Assembly (NCBI RefSeq): GCF_012726195.1 | Contig: NZ_JAASAF010000004.1 | Location: 310,001-374,000, forward strand | From: Rhodococcus sp. HNM0563 | GTDB taxonomy: Bacteria > Actinomycetota > Actinomycetes > Mycobacteriales > Mycobacteriaceae | Length of the DNA stretch: 64,000 nucleotides | Direction of reading: 5' to 3' | Shown here: in pieces, positions 18,822 to 29,092 of the stretch | Position numbering within the stretch: the stretch's first letter is position 1 | Layout: each line of letters starts with the position of its first letter | Notes under the pieces: model-generated | What the model was told of the DNA's origin: nothing | What the model saw: the letters and a program-made list of their open reading frames with translations, nothing else | Databases searched by the model: none | Program-made: the position numbers and the translations under genes

Positions 18822-19466
18822 TCAGACCTCTTCGTGGTCCTCGTGCTTCAGCACCCGGAACTCGGTGCCCGCAGGCGCCATCTCGGAGTACCGGCCGTAG
18901 AAGATCCCATTGGCCTGGTCGGTGATGATGCCCTGGTGGATCGGCACCGCCACGCGCGGGTTCACCGCGCGCAGGTAGTCGACCGATTCCCAGATCTTGA
19001 GCCAGGGAGCGGCCGAAGGCAGCGCGAGGACATCGACCTTCTCGTGTGGAATGTAGAGAGAATCGCCCGGGTGGAGCAGGCGGGCAGGATTCTCGTCGTC
19101 TCCGACGAGGTAGGCGGTGTTGTCGATCACCGGCAGTTCGGGGTGGATCACTGCGTGGCGTCCGCCGGTGCCGCGGACGGTGAGGGCGCCGACGGTGAAC
19201 GTGTCGCCGGGACGCACCGCCGCCCACTCACCGTCGAGCATCGACGCCGACTGCGGGTCGGAGAACAGCGCCGCGCCGGGGTTGGCCTCGAGTAGCGCGG
19301 GAAGGCGCGCCGGATCGGCGTGGTCGGGATGCTGGTGGGTGACGAGAATGGCGTCGAGCCCGGTGATCCCCTCGAATCCGTGCGAGAAATTGCCCGGGTC
19401 GAACAGGATCGTGGTGCCGTTGTGTTCGAGCAGGATGCAAGAGTGTCCGAAGTGCGTCAGTCGCAT
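18822..19466 (-). CDS. Metallo-beta-lactamase-fold metal-dependent hydrolase
   Basis: A 214-residue protein from the ATG at 19466 (MRLTHFGHSCILLE), the natural N-terminus of this family. Metal ligands are visible in THQHPDHAD and in the later GRHAVIHPE and VPIHQG stretches. It belongs to the UlaG/YtkL-like branch and corresponds by position to Rv0786c. The substrate is unknown. It is convergent with the FAD dehydrogenase (21-base gap) and divergent from purS. Confidence 0.85.
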   Translation of the reverse strand: MRLTHFGHSCILLEHNGTTILFDPGNFSHGFEGITGLDAILVTHQHPDHADPARLPALLEANPGAALFSDPQSASMLDGEWAAVRPGDTFTVGALTVRGTGGRHAVIHPELPVIDNTAYLVGDDENPARLLHPGDSLYIPHEKVDVLALPSAAPWLKIWESVDYLRAVNPRVAVPIHQGIITDQANGIFYGRYSEMAPAGTEFRVLKHEDHEEV

Positions 19467-19568
19467 GGATCCGAGTATGCCGGGCTCGACCGCTGCATGT
19501 GGGCCGGTAAACTGCAGCGTGTCCGGTGTCCGTCTCCGGATGTCAGCACTACTACCGAGGAGCAGCAC

Positions 19569-19814
19569 GTGGCGCGTGTCGTCGTCGAAGTCATGCCCAA
19601 GACCGAGATTCTCGACCCCCAGGGCCAGGCCATTGTCGGGGCGCTGTCGCGGCTGGGCTTCGCGGGCGTGACCGACGTCCGTCAGGGAAAGCGGTTCGAG
19701 CTGGAGATCGACGGCAGCGTCGACGACGCCGAGCTCGAAAAGATCGCCGAAGGTCTCCTCGCGAACACCGTGATCGAGGACTGGACGGTCCGTCGAATCG
19801 ACGGTGAGGCATGA
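19569..19814 (+). CDS. purS: Phosphoribosylformylglycinamidine synthase subunit PurS
   Basis: An 81-residue protein from a GTG start with cgagg just upstream. The sequence [10 protein letters not shown], then [11 protein letters not shown], then [12 protein letters not shown] and NTVIEDW is the full PurS fold. PurS bridges PurQ and the short PurL in the formation of FGAM from FGAR. The ATGA overlap with purQ (19811-19814) indicates translational coupling. The length is normal. Confidence 0.95.
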   Translation: MARVVVEVMPKTEILDPQGQAIVGALSRLGFAGVTDVRQGKRFELEIDGSVDDAELEKIAEGLLANTVIEDWTVRRIDGEA

Positions 19815-20488
19815 GCGCCCGCATCGGAGTCATCACGTTCCCGGGAACGCTCGACGACGTCGATGCATCCCGCGCGGTGAAGCTCGCCGGTGGTGAGGCC
19901 GTGAGCCTGTGGCACGGCGACGCCGACCTGAAGAACGTCGACGCGGTCATCGTGCCCGGCGGATTCTCCTACGGCGACTACCTGCGCTGCGGCGCGATCG
20001 CCCGCTTCGCCCCGGTGATGGGCAAGGTGGTCGAGGCTGCGCAGGGCGGCATGCCCGTCCTCGGTATCTGCAACGGCTTCCAGGTGCTGTGCGAGGCCGG
20101 TCTGCTGCCGGGCGCGCTGACCCGCAACGCCGGTCTGCATTTCATCTGCCGCGACCAGTGGCTGAAGGTCGAGGCCACCGGCACCGCGTGGACATCGCGT
20201 TACGAGTCGGGCGCCGAGATCCTCGTGCCGCTCAAGTCGGGTGAGGGTCGCTATCAGGCTTCCGAGCAGGTGCTCGACGAGCTCGAGGGCGAGGGGCGAG
20301 TCGTGTTCCGCTACGCGGGCGACAACCCGAACGGTTCGCAGCGCGGTATCGCAGGTATCGCGTCGGCGAACGGCCGCGTCGTCGGTCTCATGCCGCATCC
20401 GGAGCACGCCACCGAGGCGCTCACCGGTCCCAGCGATGATGGACTCGGTATGTTCTACAGCGTTCTCGATGCGGTTGTGAACGCCTGA
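19811..20488 (+). CDS. purQ: Phosphoribosylformylglycinamidine synthase glutaminase subunit PurQ
   Basis: This 225-residue class I glutamine amidotransferase has the oxyanion context [19 protein letters not shown], nucleophile Cys87 in LGICNGFQ and the His196-Glu198 pair in MPHPEH. It delivers ammonia from glutamine to PurL. It overlaps purS by four bases. A terminator follows directly, so purL, four kilobases away, must have its own promoter or a read-through transcript. Confidence 0.96.
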   Translation: MSARIGVITFPGTLDDVDASRAVKLAGGEAVSLWHGDADLKNVDAVIVPGGFSYGDYLRCGAIARFAPVMGKVVEAAQGGMPVLGICNGFQVLCEAGLLPGALTRNAGLHFICRDQWLKVEATGTAWTSRYESGAEILVPLKSGEGRYQASEQVLDELEGEGRVVFRYAGDNPNGSQRGIAGIASANGRVVGLMPHPEHATEALTGPSDDGLGMFYSVLDAVVNA

Positions 20489-20502
20489 CTTCCAGCACGA
20501 CA

Positions 20503-20535
20503 AGACCCCGCTGCCCATCGGCGCAGCGGGGTTTT
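20503..20535 (+). terminator. Intrinsic terminator after purQ
   Basis: The stem ccccgctgc (20506-20514) / gcagcgggg (20523-20531) is followed by tttt, a classical intrinsic terminator 15 bases after the purQ stop. Confidence 0.9.
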
Positions 20536-20551
20536 GTGTTCGGAAACAGAA

Positions 20552-20594
20552 CGAGGGACCCCGTCGCCGTCCCGATCGGCTTCGAGGTCCCTCG
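20552..20594. repeat. Inverted repeat downstream of the purQ terminator
   Basis: The arms cgagggacc (20552-20560) and ggtccctcg (20586-20594) enclose a 25-base loop. It may be a second, weaker terminator or an mRNA structure. It sits in the 313-base gap between purQ and the thioesterase gene, which otherwise holds only the terminator before it and an operator-like palindrome after it. Confidence 0.5.
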
Positions 20595-20715
20595 CCCGTA
20601 ATTCGCCCGGAATTCAACCCCCCGATCGAGTCCCGAGCCGGTGCCACCCCCATCCCCTCCGATGGCGCCGACCACAAGTGTGCCGGATTCGACCGATCTT
20701 GTCGTGAGTAGGAAT

Positions 20716-20734
20716 ACCCAAACTTTGGGTATCC
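20716..20734. promoter_or_regulatory. Operator-like palindrome upstream of the thioesterase gene
   Basis: The site is atacccaaa-c-tttgggtat: two perfect 9-base arms around a single central base, 68 bases before the thioesterase ATG. The spacing and symmetry suit a dimeric repressor. No cognate regulator gene is adjacent. Confidence 0.6.
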
Positions 20735-20801
20735 ACAGTTGCACCGCGCGGACGTACGCTGTAGCGCATTGTCCCCGATCCCGCTGACGAAGGACCGGCA
20801 T

Positions 20802-21728
20802 ATGGAATTTCCCGGTGCAACACCGTCCGATACCGCCGCTGCGAATCCTGCCACTGCAGGCGAAGAGGCTGCGCCCGAAGAGTCTTCGGTGGAGCGCATG
20901 CTGCGCATCTTCGACGTGACGCCGACAGGGGAGGACAGCTTCACCGGCGAGAGCGACGGCGGCGGGCGCCGCGTGGTCGACGGCACCCAACTGCTCGCCC
21001 AATCGATCGTTGCGGTAGCGAAACGATTTCCCGACAAGGAGATCCGATCTGCGCGGGCGATCTTCTCGCGCGCAGTGGATGCGGACGAGCCGGTCGATTT
21101 CGAGATCGATGTCGTCCATGCGGGACGCACCATGGTCAGCGCCAACGTCGCCGTCTGCCAGAACGGTCGACGTCACGCGATGGTGTCGATACTCGCGGAT
21201 CGTCCGACCCCGGACGTGATCCGCCATCATGCACCATTGCCGGATGTGGCCCCGCCTGCCCGAGCTCATCGGAACGAGATGCCCATGACCGGACGGGAGC
21301 TCAGGGTGGTCGACGTGGTCGACGTCCGCAGCCCCGAGGAGGTCGGGCCGCCGGAACTGTATGCCTGGCTGCACTACGACCCGATCCCGACGCGCACCGA
21401 CCTGGCCAAGGCGCTCATTGCGCACTTCACAGGGCACCTGTCGGTGTCCGCGACCATGCGGGCACACGACGGGATCGGAACGAGCCAGGCGCACCGGACG
21501 GTTTCGACCGGAATCATGACGGTGTCGGTCGCGTTCCACGACCCGGTCCGATGGGACGGATGGTTGCTCTATTCCCACGAAAGCACGCAGGTGGGTGGCG
21601 GAATGTCCTACGTGCGAGGACAGGTGCACACCGAAAGCGGGGAACTGCTCGCCTCGTTCACCCAGGAAGCGATGATCCGGCCGGTGCAGGCCGACCATTC
21701 CGCGATCCCCGCGAGCGCGCGGTTGTGA
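20802..21728 (+). CDS. TesB-like acyl-CoA thioesterase (double hot-dog)
   Basis: A 308-residue protein from the ATG at 20802, preceded by gaagga. The N-terminal hot-dog contains VVDGTQLLAQSIVAVAKRF and VCQNGRRHAMVSILAD. The C-terminal one contains AHRTVSTGIMTVSVAFHDP and SGELLASFTQEAMIRP, the usual TesB-family closing motif with its conserved Gln. Such enzymes hydrolyse acyl-CoA esters. A roughly 60-residue N-terminal extension is rich in Ala, Glu and Thr. The acyl substrate is unknown. It probably forms a two-gene unit with the DUF427 gene, 31 bases downstream, under the palindromic operator at 20716-20734. Confidence 0.78.
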   Translation: MEFPGATPSDTAAANPATAGEEAAPEESSVERMLRIFDVTPTGEDSFTGESDGGGRRVVDGTQLLAQSIVAVAKRFPDKEIRSARAIFSRAVDADEPVDFEIDVVHAGRTMVSANVAVCQNGRRHAMVSILADRPTPDVIRHHAPLPDVAPPARAHRNEMPMTGRELRVVDVVDVRSPEEVGPPELYAWLHYDPIPTRTDLAKALIAHFTGHLSVSATMRAHDGIGTSQAHRTVSTGIMTVSVAFHDPVRWDGWLLYSHESTQVGGGMSYVRGQVHTESGELLASFTQEAMIRPVQADHSAIPASARL

Positions 21729-21759
21729 GACCGCAGGATCACAGCACAGGAGAACATCG

Positions 21760-22176
21760 ATGAGTGTGCACGACGAGACACGTCCCCGGGGCAGCGCGGG
21801 TTTCGCGGACCGCCCCGACTACCGGGTCGATATCCATGCCCGCCGCAACGTGGTCCGCGCGACCCTGGACGGGGTGCTCCTCGCCGAGACCACAGCATCC
21901 CTGCTGGTCGACGAGCAGGACCACGGCCTGGTGTTCTACTTCCCACGCGCGGACGTCGCGGTGGAACTGACACCGGCCGAAGACTCCGGGTCGCGGTGTC
22001 CGTTCAAGGGCGAGGCCACCTATTGGCGTTTCGATGGGGACGGCGAGCAGCCGCTGTGCTGGAGCTACGAGGAGCCGTGGGAGCAAGTCGCTCGGATACG
22101 TGGATTCGTGGCGTTCTACCAGGACGCCGTGACCGTGAGCGTGGGGCAGGCCCATCCTGCGGTGTCGGGGCGCTGA
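21760..22176 (+). CDS. DUF427 domain protein
   Basis: A 138-residue protein with a good ribosome-binding site (caggag) before the ATG. It carries the DUF427 pattern: VRATLDGVLLAETTASLLV, FYFPRADV, CPFKGEATYW and a terminal AFYQDAVTV. The fold is a small beta-barrel-like domain widespread in actinobacteria and fungi. The function is unknown. It is co-transcribed with the thioesterase gene by spacing. Confidence 0.85.
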   Translation: MSVHDETRPRGSAGFADRPDYRVDIHARRNVVRATLDGVLLAETTASLLVDEQDHGLVFYFPRADVAVELTPAEDSGSRCPFKGEATYWRFDGDGEQPLCWSYEEPWEQVARIRGFVAFYQDAVTVSVGQAHPAVSGR

Positions 22177-22233
22177 GCAGAAGGCGACGGGTGGCGCAGG
22201 CGAGGGCGCCGCAGGGAGTGCGAGGATGCTGGT

Positions 22234-23541
22234 ATGCCTTCGATCACGCATGCCGATGCCCAGGGTCTGTGCAACTTCGTCGACCTGTCTCCCTCACCGT
22301 TTCATGTGTGCGCGACCGTTGCGGCAACTCTGACCGACAACGGGTTCACCGAGCTCGACGAGACCAGCGGCTGGCCTGCCGATCCGGGTAGGTACTACGT
22401 GATCCGGGGCGGCTCGCTGATCGCGTGGAGCACCGAAGGCGACGAGCCGAGCCCGGCCCGGCCGTTCCGCATCGTCGGGGGACACACCGACAGCCCGAAT
22501 CTGCGGGTCAAGCAGCATCCGGATCTCGCGTCGGCCGGTTGGCAGCTCGTAGGACTCGAGCCGTACGGCGGGGCGTGGCTCAATTCGTGGCTCGACCGCG
22601 ACCTCGGGGTGTCCGGACGGTTCACCGTCCGCTCCGGTCACACGACCGAGGACGTGCTCGTGTGTGTCGACAAGCCGGTTCTGCGCGTGCCGCAGCTCGC
22701 CATCCACCTGTCGGAAGACCGGAAGGGTGTGCAGCTCGATCCGCAGCGCCACGTCAACGGTGTGTGGGGCATCGGGGGCGAGCCCCGGTCGTTCATCGAG
22801 TATCTCGCGGAGCAGACGGGCATCGACGCCTCCGCGGTCCTCGGCTGGGAACTGATGACGCACGACCTGGCGCCGAGCTCACTCGTCGGCGCAGCCGGAG
22901 AGCTGGTCAGCGCGCCGCGACTGGACAACCAGGCCACCTGCTACGCCGGCCTGCAGGCGCTGCTCGCCGCGACCGAGCACGTCGCCGAGCATGCGGGACC
23001 GATGCCTGTGCTGGCCCTGTTCGATCACGAGGAGGTCGGCAGCATGTCCGACCGCGGGGCGTTCTCCGATCTGCTGAACACCGTCCTCGAGCGCATCGTG
23101 CTGGTGCGCGGCGGTGGGCGCGACGAGTTCCTGCGTGCCCTGGCGGGGTCGATCGTGGCGTCCGGCGACATGGCACACGCGACGCATCCGAACTATCCGG
23201 ACCGGCACGAACCCGCGCACCGGATCGCGGTCGGCGGCGGACCGGTGCTCAAGGTCAACCAGAATCTGCGGTACGCGACCGACGCGGAAGGTGCCGGTGC
23301 ATTCGCTCTCGCGTGTGAGCAGGCGGGTGTTCCCCTTCAGCGCTACGTCCACCGGGCAGATCTTCCGTGCGGTTCGACGATCGGACCGATCACCGCGTCC
23401 AGAACGGGCCTGACCACTGTCGACGTCGGTGCACCGCAACTGGCGATGCACTCGGCGCGGGAATTGATGGGTGCGGCGGACGTGGCGATGTACGCGGATT
23501 CGCTCGCCGCATTTCTCACACCGCGCTTGCCTCATTCCTGA
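22234..23541 (+). CDS. apeB: M18-family aspartyl aminopeptidase
   Basis: The 435-residue length is usual for M18 peptidases. Metal-site motifs are visible: [42 protein letters not shown] and QLAMHSARE near the C-terminus. These dizinc enzymes form large tetrahedral complexes and remove N-terminal acidic residues from peptides in the cytosol. It corresponds by order to M. tuberculosis Rv0800 (annotated pepC). It lies between purQ and purL, as in mycobacteria. Confidence 0.93.
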   Translation: MPSITHADAQGLCNFVDLSPSPFHVCATVAATLTDNGFTELDETSGWPADPGRYYVIRGGSLIAWSTEGDEPSPARPFRIVGGHTDSPNLRVKQHPDLASAGWQLVGLEPYGGAWLNSWLDRDLGVSGRFTVRSGHTTEDVLVCVDKPVLRVPQLAIHLSEDRKGVQLDPQRHVNGVWGIGGEPRSFIEYLAEQTGIDASAVLGWELMTHDLAPSSLVGAAGELVSAPRLDNQATCYAGLQALLAATEHVAEHAGPMPVLALFDHEEVGSMSDRGAFSDLLNTVLERIVLVRGGGRDEFLRALAGSIVASGDMAHATHPNYPDRHEPAHRIAVGGGPVLKVNQNLRYATDAEGAGAFALACEQAGVPLQRYVHRADLPCGSTIGPITASRTGLTTVDVGAPQLAMHSARELMGAADVAMYADSLAAFLTPRLPHS

Positions 23542-23606
23542 GACCGGCGCGCCGCCCGGTGCGAGACTGGGGTCGTCCAGTCCGGCGTGCGATCGGGGGT
23601 GTCGAG

Positions 23607-24278
23607 GTGAGCGGCCCGTCCTTTCCCGACCACCTGCTCGGACTCGACGAGTGGGCGGAACTCCCCGAGTACGAGCGCTTCCACGTAGAGCTCTGCGAGG
23701 GGGTTCTAGTTGCGTCCCCGCAACCCGGATCGGTGCACGACCACGCGGCGCTCGCGCTCGTGTTGCAGCTCGACGATCAGCTTCCCGGCAACCTGTGCGT
23801 GCTCGGCGGGGTGGAGGTCCTGGTGGCGTCCGAGCCGCTCACGGTGCGCATTCCCGACGCGATCGTCGTCGACCGAGCCGTCGTCGATGCGGATCCCGAT
23901 CGAGCTCCGTCCTCCGAGGTGCGGTTGGTACTCGAGGTCACCGTCGACGGCACCGCCCGCACCGACCGCGTCACGAAGTTCTCGGAGTATGCGGAGGCCG
24001 GGATCCCGCAGTACTGGATCGTCGATCTCACCGGTCCGCCGGTGATCGCGGTCTTCACCCTCGATTCCGGTTGGTATCGATACGACGGTGAACACAGCGG
24101 TGCACCGACGCTGACCGCGGCGGGAAACGAGGTCACCGTGGACCTCGGCGGGCTCGTCGAACAGAGCGCCCGTGCACCCGCGGAACACCGCGTGACGACG
24201 ACCGTGCAGGAGCGCAACGCAGTGGTCGCCGACACCGCTGCGGCACCGGAAGCGCCGGAGGGGCCTGCCCCCCGATAG
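23607..24278 (+). CDS. Uma2-family putative endonuclease (PD-(D/E)XK fold)
   Basis: A 223-residue protein from a GTG start. The Uma2 core is present: [40 protein letters not shown] (catalytic Asp), LVLEVTVDG, then [18 protein letters not shown] (catalytic Lys). Uma2 proteins are restriction-nuclease-like but have no established function. The last 60 residues are a non-conserved Ala/Glu/Thr-rich tail. It is a single copy in this window with no partner methylase or toxin-antitoxin gene beside it. It lies 83 bases before purL. Confidence 0.85.
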   Translation: MSGPSFPDHLLGLDEWAELPEYERFHVELCEGVLVASPQPGSVHDHAALALVLQLDDQLPGNLCVLGGVEVLVASEPLTVRIPDAIVVDRAVVDADPDRAPSSEVRLVLEVTVDGTARTDRVTKFSEYAEAGIPQYWIVDLTGPPVIAVFTLDSGWYRYDGEHSGAPTLTAAGNEVTVDLGGLVEQSARAPAEHRVTTTVQERNAVVADTAAAPEAPEGPAPR

Positions 24279-24361
24279 ACTGGCTTCCGGCAGTGCCCGC
24301 CCGGCCTGCTGTTTTCGATCCTGCTGTTTCTCGATCCCAGAGTGAAGGGACCCGACGCCCA

Positions 24362-26644
24362 GTGTCATCGCACGTGGATACCGTCACCCACGCCGCCGAA
24401 ACCCCCGATGTCGCTCAGCCCTATCGGGAGCTGGGGCTGAAGGAAGACGAGTACACCCGCATCACGGAGATCCTGGGGCGCCGCCCCACGGATGCCGAGC
24501 TGGCGATGTACTCGGTGATGTGGTCCGAGCACTGCTCGTACAAGTCGTCGAAGGTGCATCTGAAGTACTTCGGTGAGACCACCACCGACGAGATGCGCTC
24601 GTCGATGCTTGCCGGTATCGGTGAGAACGCAGGCGTGGTCGACATCGGCGACGGCTGGGCCGTCACCTTCAAGGTCGAATCCCACAACCATCCCTCCTAC
24701 GTCGAGCCCTACCAGGGTGCGGCCACAGGTGTCGGCGGCATCGTCCGCGACATCATGGCGATGGGTGCTCGCCCGATCGCAGTGATGGACCAGCTGCGCT
24801 TCGGCGCGGCCGACCACCCCGACACGCGTCGCGTCGTCGACGGTGTGGTGCGCGGCGTCGGTGGATACGGCAACTCCCTCGGCCTGCCCAACGTGGGTGG
24901 CGAGACCGTGTTCGACGCGTCCTATCAGGGCAACCCGCTGGTCAATGCGCTGTGCGCGGGAGCGATGCGTGTCGAGGATCTGCATCTGGCATTCGCGTCG
25001 GGTACCGGCAACCGGATCATCCTGTTCGGTGCCCGCACCGGTCTCGACGGCATCGGCGGTGTGTCCGTCCTCGCGTCCGAGACGTTCGACGACAGCGAGG
25101 GCGGCGGACGTCCGAAGAAGCTGCCCAGCGTGCAGGTCGGCGACCCGTTCACGGAGAAGGTGCTCATCGAGTGCTGCCTCGACCTGTATCGCGAGAAGCT
25201 CGTCGTCGGGATCCAGGATCTCGGCGGTGCCGGGCTCTCCTGCGCGACATCCGAGCTCGCCGCTGCCGGTGACGGCGGCATGCACATCTACCTCGAGCGT
25301 GTTCCCACGCGCGCGACGGGCATGACCCCGGCCGAGGTGCTCTCCTCGGAGTCACAGGAACGCATGTGCGCGGTCGTCGCACCCGAGAACGTCGACGCAT
25401 TCATGGCCGTGTGCAAGAAGTGGGACGTGCTCGCCACCGACATCGGTGAGGTCACCGACGGGGAGCGTCTCGTCATCACGTGGCACGGCGAGACCGTCGT
25501 CGACGTGCCGCCGCGCACGGTTGCGCACGAGGGGCCGGTCTACGAGCGTCCCGTGCAGCGTCCCGACACGCAGGACGCACTCATCGCCGATACCACCGCG
25601 ACGCTGAAGCGTCCGGAGACCGACGAAGAGCTGAAGGCCACGTTGCTGAAGATGCTCGCGTCGCCTGCGCTGTGCAGCCGCAAGTGGATCACCGAGCAGT
25701 ACGACCGGTACGTGCGTGGCAACACCGTTCTGGCCGAGCACGCCGATGCCGGTGTGGTCCGCATCGACGAGGAGACCGGCCGCGGTATCGCGCTGGCCAC
25801 CGATGCGTCGGGCCGCTACACGCAGCTCGACCCGTACGCCGGTGCGCAGCTCGCGCTCGCCGAGGCCTACCGCAATGTGGCCACCACCGGTGCCACCCCG
25901 AAGGCAGTGTCCAACTGCCTGAACTTCGGGTCGCCGGAGGATCCGGGCGTGATGTGGCAGTTCCAGCAGGCCGTGCGTGGCCTCGCCGACGGATGCGCGC
26001 AGCTCGGTATTCCGGTCACCGGTGGCAACGTCAGCTTCTACAACCAGACCGGTTCCACGCCGATTCTGCCGACGCCCGTCGTAGCGGTCCTCGGTGTGAT
26101 CGACGATGTGCACCGTCGTATCCCCACCGGCCTCGGCCTCGAGCCCGGCGAGACGCTGATCCTGCTGGGGGAGACCCGCGACGAGTTCGACGGATCCATC
26201 TGGGCGCAGGTCGAGCACGACCACCTCGGGGGTGTGCCGCCGAAGGTCGACCTCGAGCGCGAGCGTCTGCTGTCGGAGATCCTCCTCGCAGGGTCGCGCG
26301 ACGGACTGATCTCCGCCGCCCACGACTTGTCCGAGGGCGGGCTCGTGCAGGCGGTCGTCGAAGCCGCACTGGCGGGGGAGACGGGATGCCGGATTCTGCT
26401 GCCCGAGGATGCAGATCCGTTCGTGACATTGTTCTCCGAGTCCGCGGGCCGCGTGCTCGTCGCCGTCCCGCGCACCGAAGAGTCCCGGTTCACGGGCATG
26501 TGCACGGCGCGCAACCTGCCGTGGGTGCGGATCGGGGTTGTCGACGAAGGATCCGATTCGGTCGAGGTTCAGGGGCACTTCTCGGTGCCCATGAGTGAAC
26601 TCCGCGAGGTCTACGAAGGTACCTTGCCGGCACTGTTCGGGTAA
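24362..26644 (+). CDS. purL: Phosphoribosylformylglycinamidine synthase, PurL subunit
   Basis: A 760-residue small-type PurL, which needs PurS and PurQ. The GTG at 24362, 11 bases after gtgaaggga, gives the mycobacterial-type N-terminus. Motifs include [16 protein letters not shown], the ATP-site stretch [16 protein letters not shown], and the second-half repeat [11 protein letters not shown]. It converts FGAR, ATP and PurQ-derived ammonia to FGAM. It is separated from purSQ by the aminopeptidase, thioesterase and Uma2 genes. Confidence 0.96.
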   Translation: MSSHVDTVTHAAETPDVAQPYRELGLKEDEYTRITEILGRRPTDAELAMYSVMWSEHCSYKSSKVHLKYFGETTTDEMRSSMLAGIGENAGVVDIGDGWAVTFKVESHNHPSYVEPYQGAATGVGGIVRDIMAMGARPIAVMDQLRFGAADHPDTRRVVDGVVRGVGGYGNSLGLPNVGGETVFDASYQGNPLVNALCAGAMRVEDLHLAFASGTGNRIILFGARTGLDGIGGVSVLASETFDDSEGGGRPKKLPSVQVGDPFTEKVLIECCLDLYREKLVVGIQDLGGAGLSCATSELAAAGDGGMHIYLERVPTRATGMTPAEVLSSESQERMCAVVAPENVDAFMAVCKKWDVLATDIGEVTDGERLVITWHGETVVDVPPRTVAHEGPVYERPVQRPDTQDALIADTTATLKRPETDEELKATLLKMLASPALCSRKWITEQYDRYVRGNTVLAEHADAGVVRIDEETGRGIALATDASGRYTQLDPYAGAQLALAEAYRNVATTGATPKAVSNCLNFGSPEDPGVMWQFQQAVRGLADGCAQLGIPVTGGNVSFYNQTGSTPILPTPVVAVLGVIDDVHRRIPTGLGLEPGETLILLGETRDEFDGSIWAQVEHDHLGGVPPKVDLERERLLSEILLAGSRDGLISAAHDLSEGGLVQAVVEAALAGETGCRILLPEDADPFVTLFSESAGRVLVAVPRTEESRFTGMCTARNLPWVRIGVVDEGSDSVEVQGHFSVPMSELREVYEGTLPALFG

Positions 26645-26648
26645 CCGA

Positions 26649-28424
26649 ATGGCGGCTGCCCAGGTCGACCGGCTGGCAGCGATAGAAGCCCGTCAAGGGC
26701 AGATCATCGCCGCAGTCACCGATTTCGGTGAACGCCACCCCCTCACCGCTCGGGTGTGGGGGTGGCTCAGCCTCGATACGACCGGGGTGGCATTCGCCGC
26801 TCTGTTCTTCTGCTGGTCGTTGTCGCCGTCGCTACTGCCGCGCGACTGGCTGTTCCAAGGCATCATCGGCGGGATCAACGCCACGATCGGGTACGGGCTC
26901 GGCTGCATCGTCGGCTGGGTCGCCACTCGATTCGTGCTCAGGGGCCGAGCGTGGTGGCCGTTGCCGTTGCCCGTCGAACGGGCGATCAGGGTGGCGGTCC
27001 CGGTCGCAGGCATCCTCGCTTCGCTGGTCGCTCTCGTACTCGCCGCCGGTCAGCAACGTCAGCTGGCTGCTCTCATGGACGCCGAGGGCACCACGACGTC
27101 CGGATACCTGCGCACCTGTCTGCTCGCCCTTGCCGTTGCCGCACTGCTGATCTCGCTGTGGCGCGGATTGCGCGACCTCGGCCGCTGGATTTCAAAGCAA
27201 CTGGTGCGGCGCACACGGATGCCGGCGGGGCTCGCCCGCACCCTCGCGGTCATGGTCGTCGTCCTCGCGACCTTCATGCTCATCGACGGTGTGCTCCTGC
27301 GCGGTGCATATGCGATCACGAACTCGGCATTCAGCATCCAGGACGACAGCACCCGACCCGGTGCGGTACAACCGTTGAGCCCCACGAAATCCGGTAGTCC
27401 CGAGTCCTTCGCCCCGTGGGAGACGCTCGGGTTCGAAGGCCGGAACTTCGTGTCGCGGGGACTGGACACCGACGAACTCACCGCGATCAACGGTGCCCCG
27501 GCGCAGGAACCGATTCGCGTCTACGTCGGGCTCGACACGGCCGAAACGGCCGAGGAACGCATCGATCTGGTCGTCGACGAACTCGAGCGCACCGGTGCGT
27601 TCGACCGTTCTGTACTGGTGCTCATCCCCACGACGGGGACCGGCTGGGTCAATCCCACGGCGGCGCAGGCGATGGAGCTCGTGCACAACGGCGACGTCGC
27701 GATGGTGGCGTGGCAGTACTCGTACCTGCCGAGCTGGATCTCGTTCCTGGCAGACAAGGAGAAGGCCGCTGCTGCAGGCGAAATGCTGATCGACCGCGTG
27801 CACCAGCGGTGGCTCGAGCTCCCGGAAGACCAGCGGCCCGAATTGTTCGTCTACGGCGAGAGCCTCGGCACGCAGTCGGGTGAAGGTGCTTTCGACAGTC
27901 TCGCCGACATCCGCGAGACCGTCGACGGGGTGCTGTGGGTCGGACCGCCGAATTCGAACCGGCTGTGGAGTCAGCTCGTCGAGCGCCGAGATCCGGGTAG
28001 CACCGAGGTCGATCCGGTCTATGCCGATGGTCTCGTCGTGCGGTTCGCGGACGGCCGGTCGGAGATCGGTGTTCCGGAAACCCTGTGGTTGTCGCCGCGC
28101 GTCCTGTACATCCAGCACGCCTCGGACCCTGTCGTCTGGTGGGACCCGGACCTGCTGTTCACACGCCCCGACTGGTTGTCCGAGCCGCCCGGGCCGGATC
28201 GGCTCCCGCAGATGCGCTGGTTCCCGTTCGTCACGTTCTGGCAGGTCTCGGCCGATCTGACGAACGCGGCCGGGGTTCCGGACGGGCACGGTCACAACTA
28301 CGGCACCACCGTGCTCGATGGGTGGGTGGCGGTGACGCAACCCGAGGGCTGGACCGATACCGACACCGAACGGGTCCGGATCGCGTTGGAGGCGCTGCGC
28401 AAGACTCAGGGACCGGAGAAATGA
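26649..28424 (+). CDS. Abhydrolase_9-type alpha/beta-hydrolase membrane protein
   Basis: A 591-residue protein from the ATG four bases after the purL stop. The first about 215 residues carry several membrane segments (for example FAALFFCWSLSPSLLP). The C-terminal part is an alpha/beta hydrolase: nucleophile in YGESLGTQSGEG, an Asp in QHASDPVVWWDP and a His in GHGHNYG. This is the actinobacterial Abhydrolase_9 architecture of unknown substrate, probably acting outside the membrane on lipid or envelope esters. It overlaps the next gene by ATGA and is tightly packed behind purL. Confidence 0.85.
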   Translation: MAAAQVDRLAAIEARQGQIIAAVTDFGERHPLTARVWGWLSLDTTGVAFAALFFCWSLSPSLLPRDWLFQGIIGGINATIGYGLGCIVGWVATRFVLRGRAWWPLPLPVERAIRVAVPVAGILASLVALVLAAGQQRQLAALMDAEGTTTSGYLRTCLLALAVAALLISLWRGLRDLGRWISKQLVRRTRMPAGLARTLAVMVVVLATFMLIDGVLLRGAYAITNSAFSIQDDSTRPGAVQPLSPTKSGSPESFAPWETLGFEGRNFVSRGLDTDELTAINGAPAQEPIRVYVGLDTAETAEERIDLVVDELERTGAFDRSVLVLIPTTGTGWVNPTAAQAMELVHNGDVAMVAWQYSYLPSWISFLADKEKAAAAGEMLIDRVHQRWLELPEDQRPELFVYGESLGTQSGEGAFDSLADIRETVDGVLWVGPPNSNRLWSQLVERRDPGSTEVDPVYADGLVVRFADGRSEIGVPETLWLSPRVLYIQHASDPVVWWDPDLLFTRPDWLSEPPGPDRLPQMRWFPFVTFWQVSADLTNAAGVPDGHGHNYGTTVLDGWVAVTQPEGWTDTDTERVRIALEALRKTQGPEK

Positions 28425-29092
28425 GGGTCCGGTCGTGGCGCGGCCCGGTCGCCGCCGTCGCTGCGGTGGCGATCGGTGCGGTTCTTCCCGCAGCCCCTGT
28501 AGGTCCGCGGGGTCGCGTGCTGCTCGCCGCCGGTGCCGGGATCGGCGCGGTGGCCCTGACCCGTGCATCGGGTCTCGATCGGCATGCGTTGGGTCTCGAT
28601 CCGTCGCGGCTGCGTGCGGGCCTGAAGTGGGGTGCAGCAGCAGGGGGAGCAATCGGAGCCTGCTATGTCGCCGCGCTGTCTGTTCCGGCGGTGCGGGAGC
28701 GATTCGTCGACGATGAGCGCGGCAGGCGCGGGGATTTCTACGAATGGATCGGTCTGCACATTCCGATCGGCACCGTCCTCGCCGAGGAACTGCTCTTCCG
28801 AGGTGCACTCACGGCCCTTGTCGGACCGCTACCGCAGGCCGTGGCCTTCGGGTTGTGGCATGTGCGCCCGGCGATGGCCGTCGGCGACAGTGTCGTGACC
28901 ACTGTCGTCGTGACCGGGCTGTCCGGACTGGGCTTCGCGTGGTTGAGGAAGGGAAGCGGCAGCGTGCTTGCACCGGCACTGGCTCATCTCGCGATCAATG
29001 TCGGGGGAGCGATCGCGGTACGGGCCGCGACGCTCGGGACCGGTCCGGAGCAGCGCCGTGCGGCGGATCGGGCCGGCCATGGCACCGCGTAA
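28421..29092 (+). CDS. CPBP-family intramembrane metalloprotease-like protein
   Basis: A 223-residue membrane protein whose ATG overlaps the previous stop (ATGA). The family motifs are AEELLFRG (EExxxR), AFGLWH and LAHLAIN (HxxxN). CPBP proteins include CAAX-prenyl proteases and bacteriocin-immunity proteins; the bacterial ones are mostly uncharacterised. The gene overlaps the start of the SCP-family gene by 14 bases. The three genes between purL and purF therefore form one packed unit. Confidence 0.85.
   Translation: MRVRSWRGPVAAVAAVAIGAVLPAAPVGPRGRVLLAAGAGIGAVALTRASGLDRHALGLDPSRLRAGLKWGAAAGGAIGACYVAALSVPAVRERFVDDERGRRGDFYEWIGLHIPIGTVLAEELLFRGALTALVGPLPQAVAFGLWHVRPAMAVGDSVVTTVVVTGLSGLGFAWLRKGSGSVLAPALAHLAINVGGAIAVRAATLGTGPEQRRAADRAGHGTA

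Noticed and set aside
25352-26578. 408-codon minus-strand frame
   Set aside because: It is antisense to purL with no protein-like pattern.
27192-28808. 538-codon minus-strand frame
   Set aside because: It is antisense to the Abhydrolase_9 and CPBP genes and consists of Arg/Pro-rich sequence.
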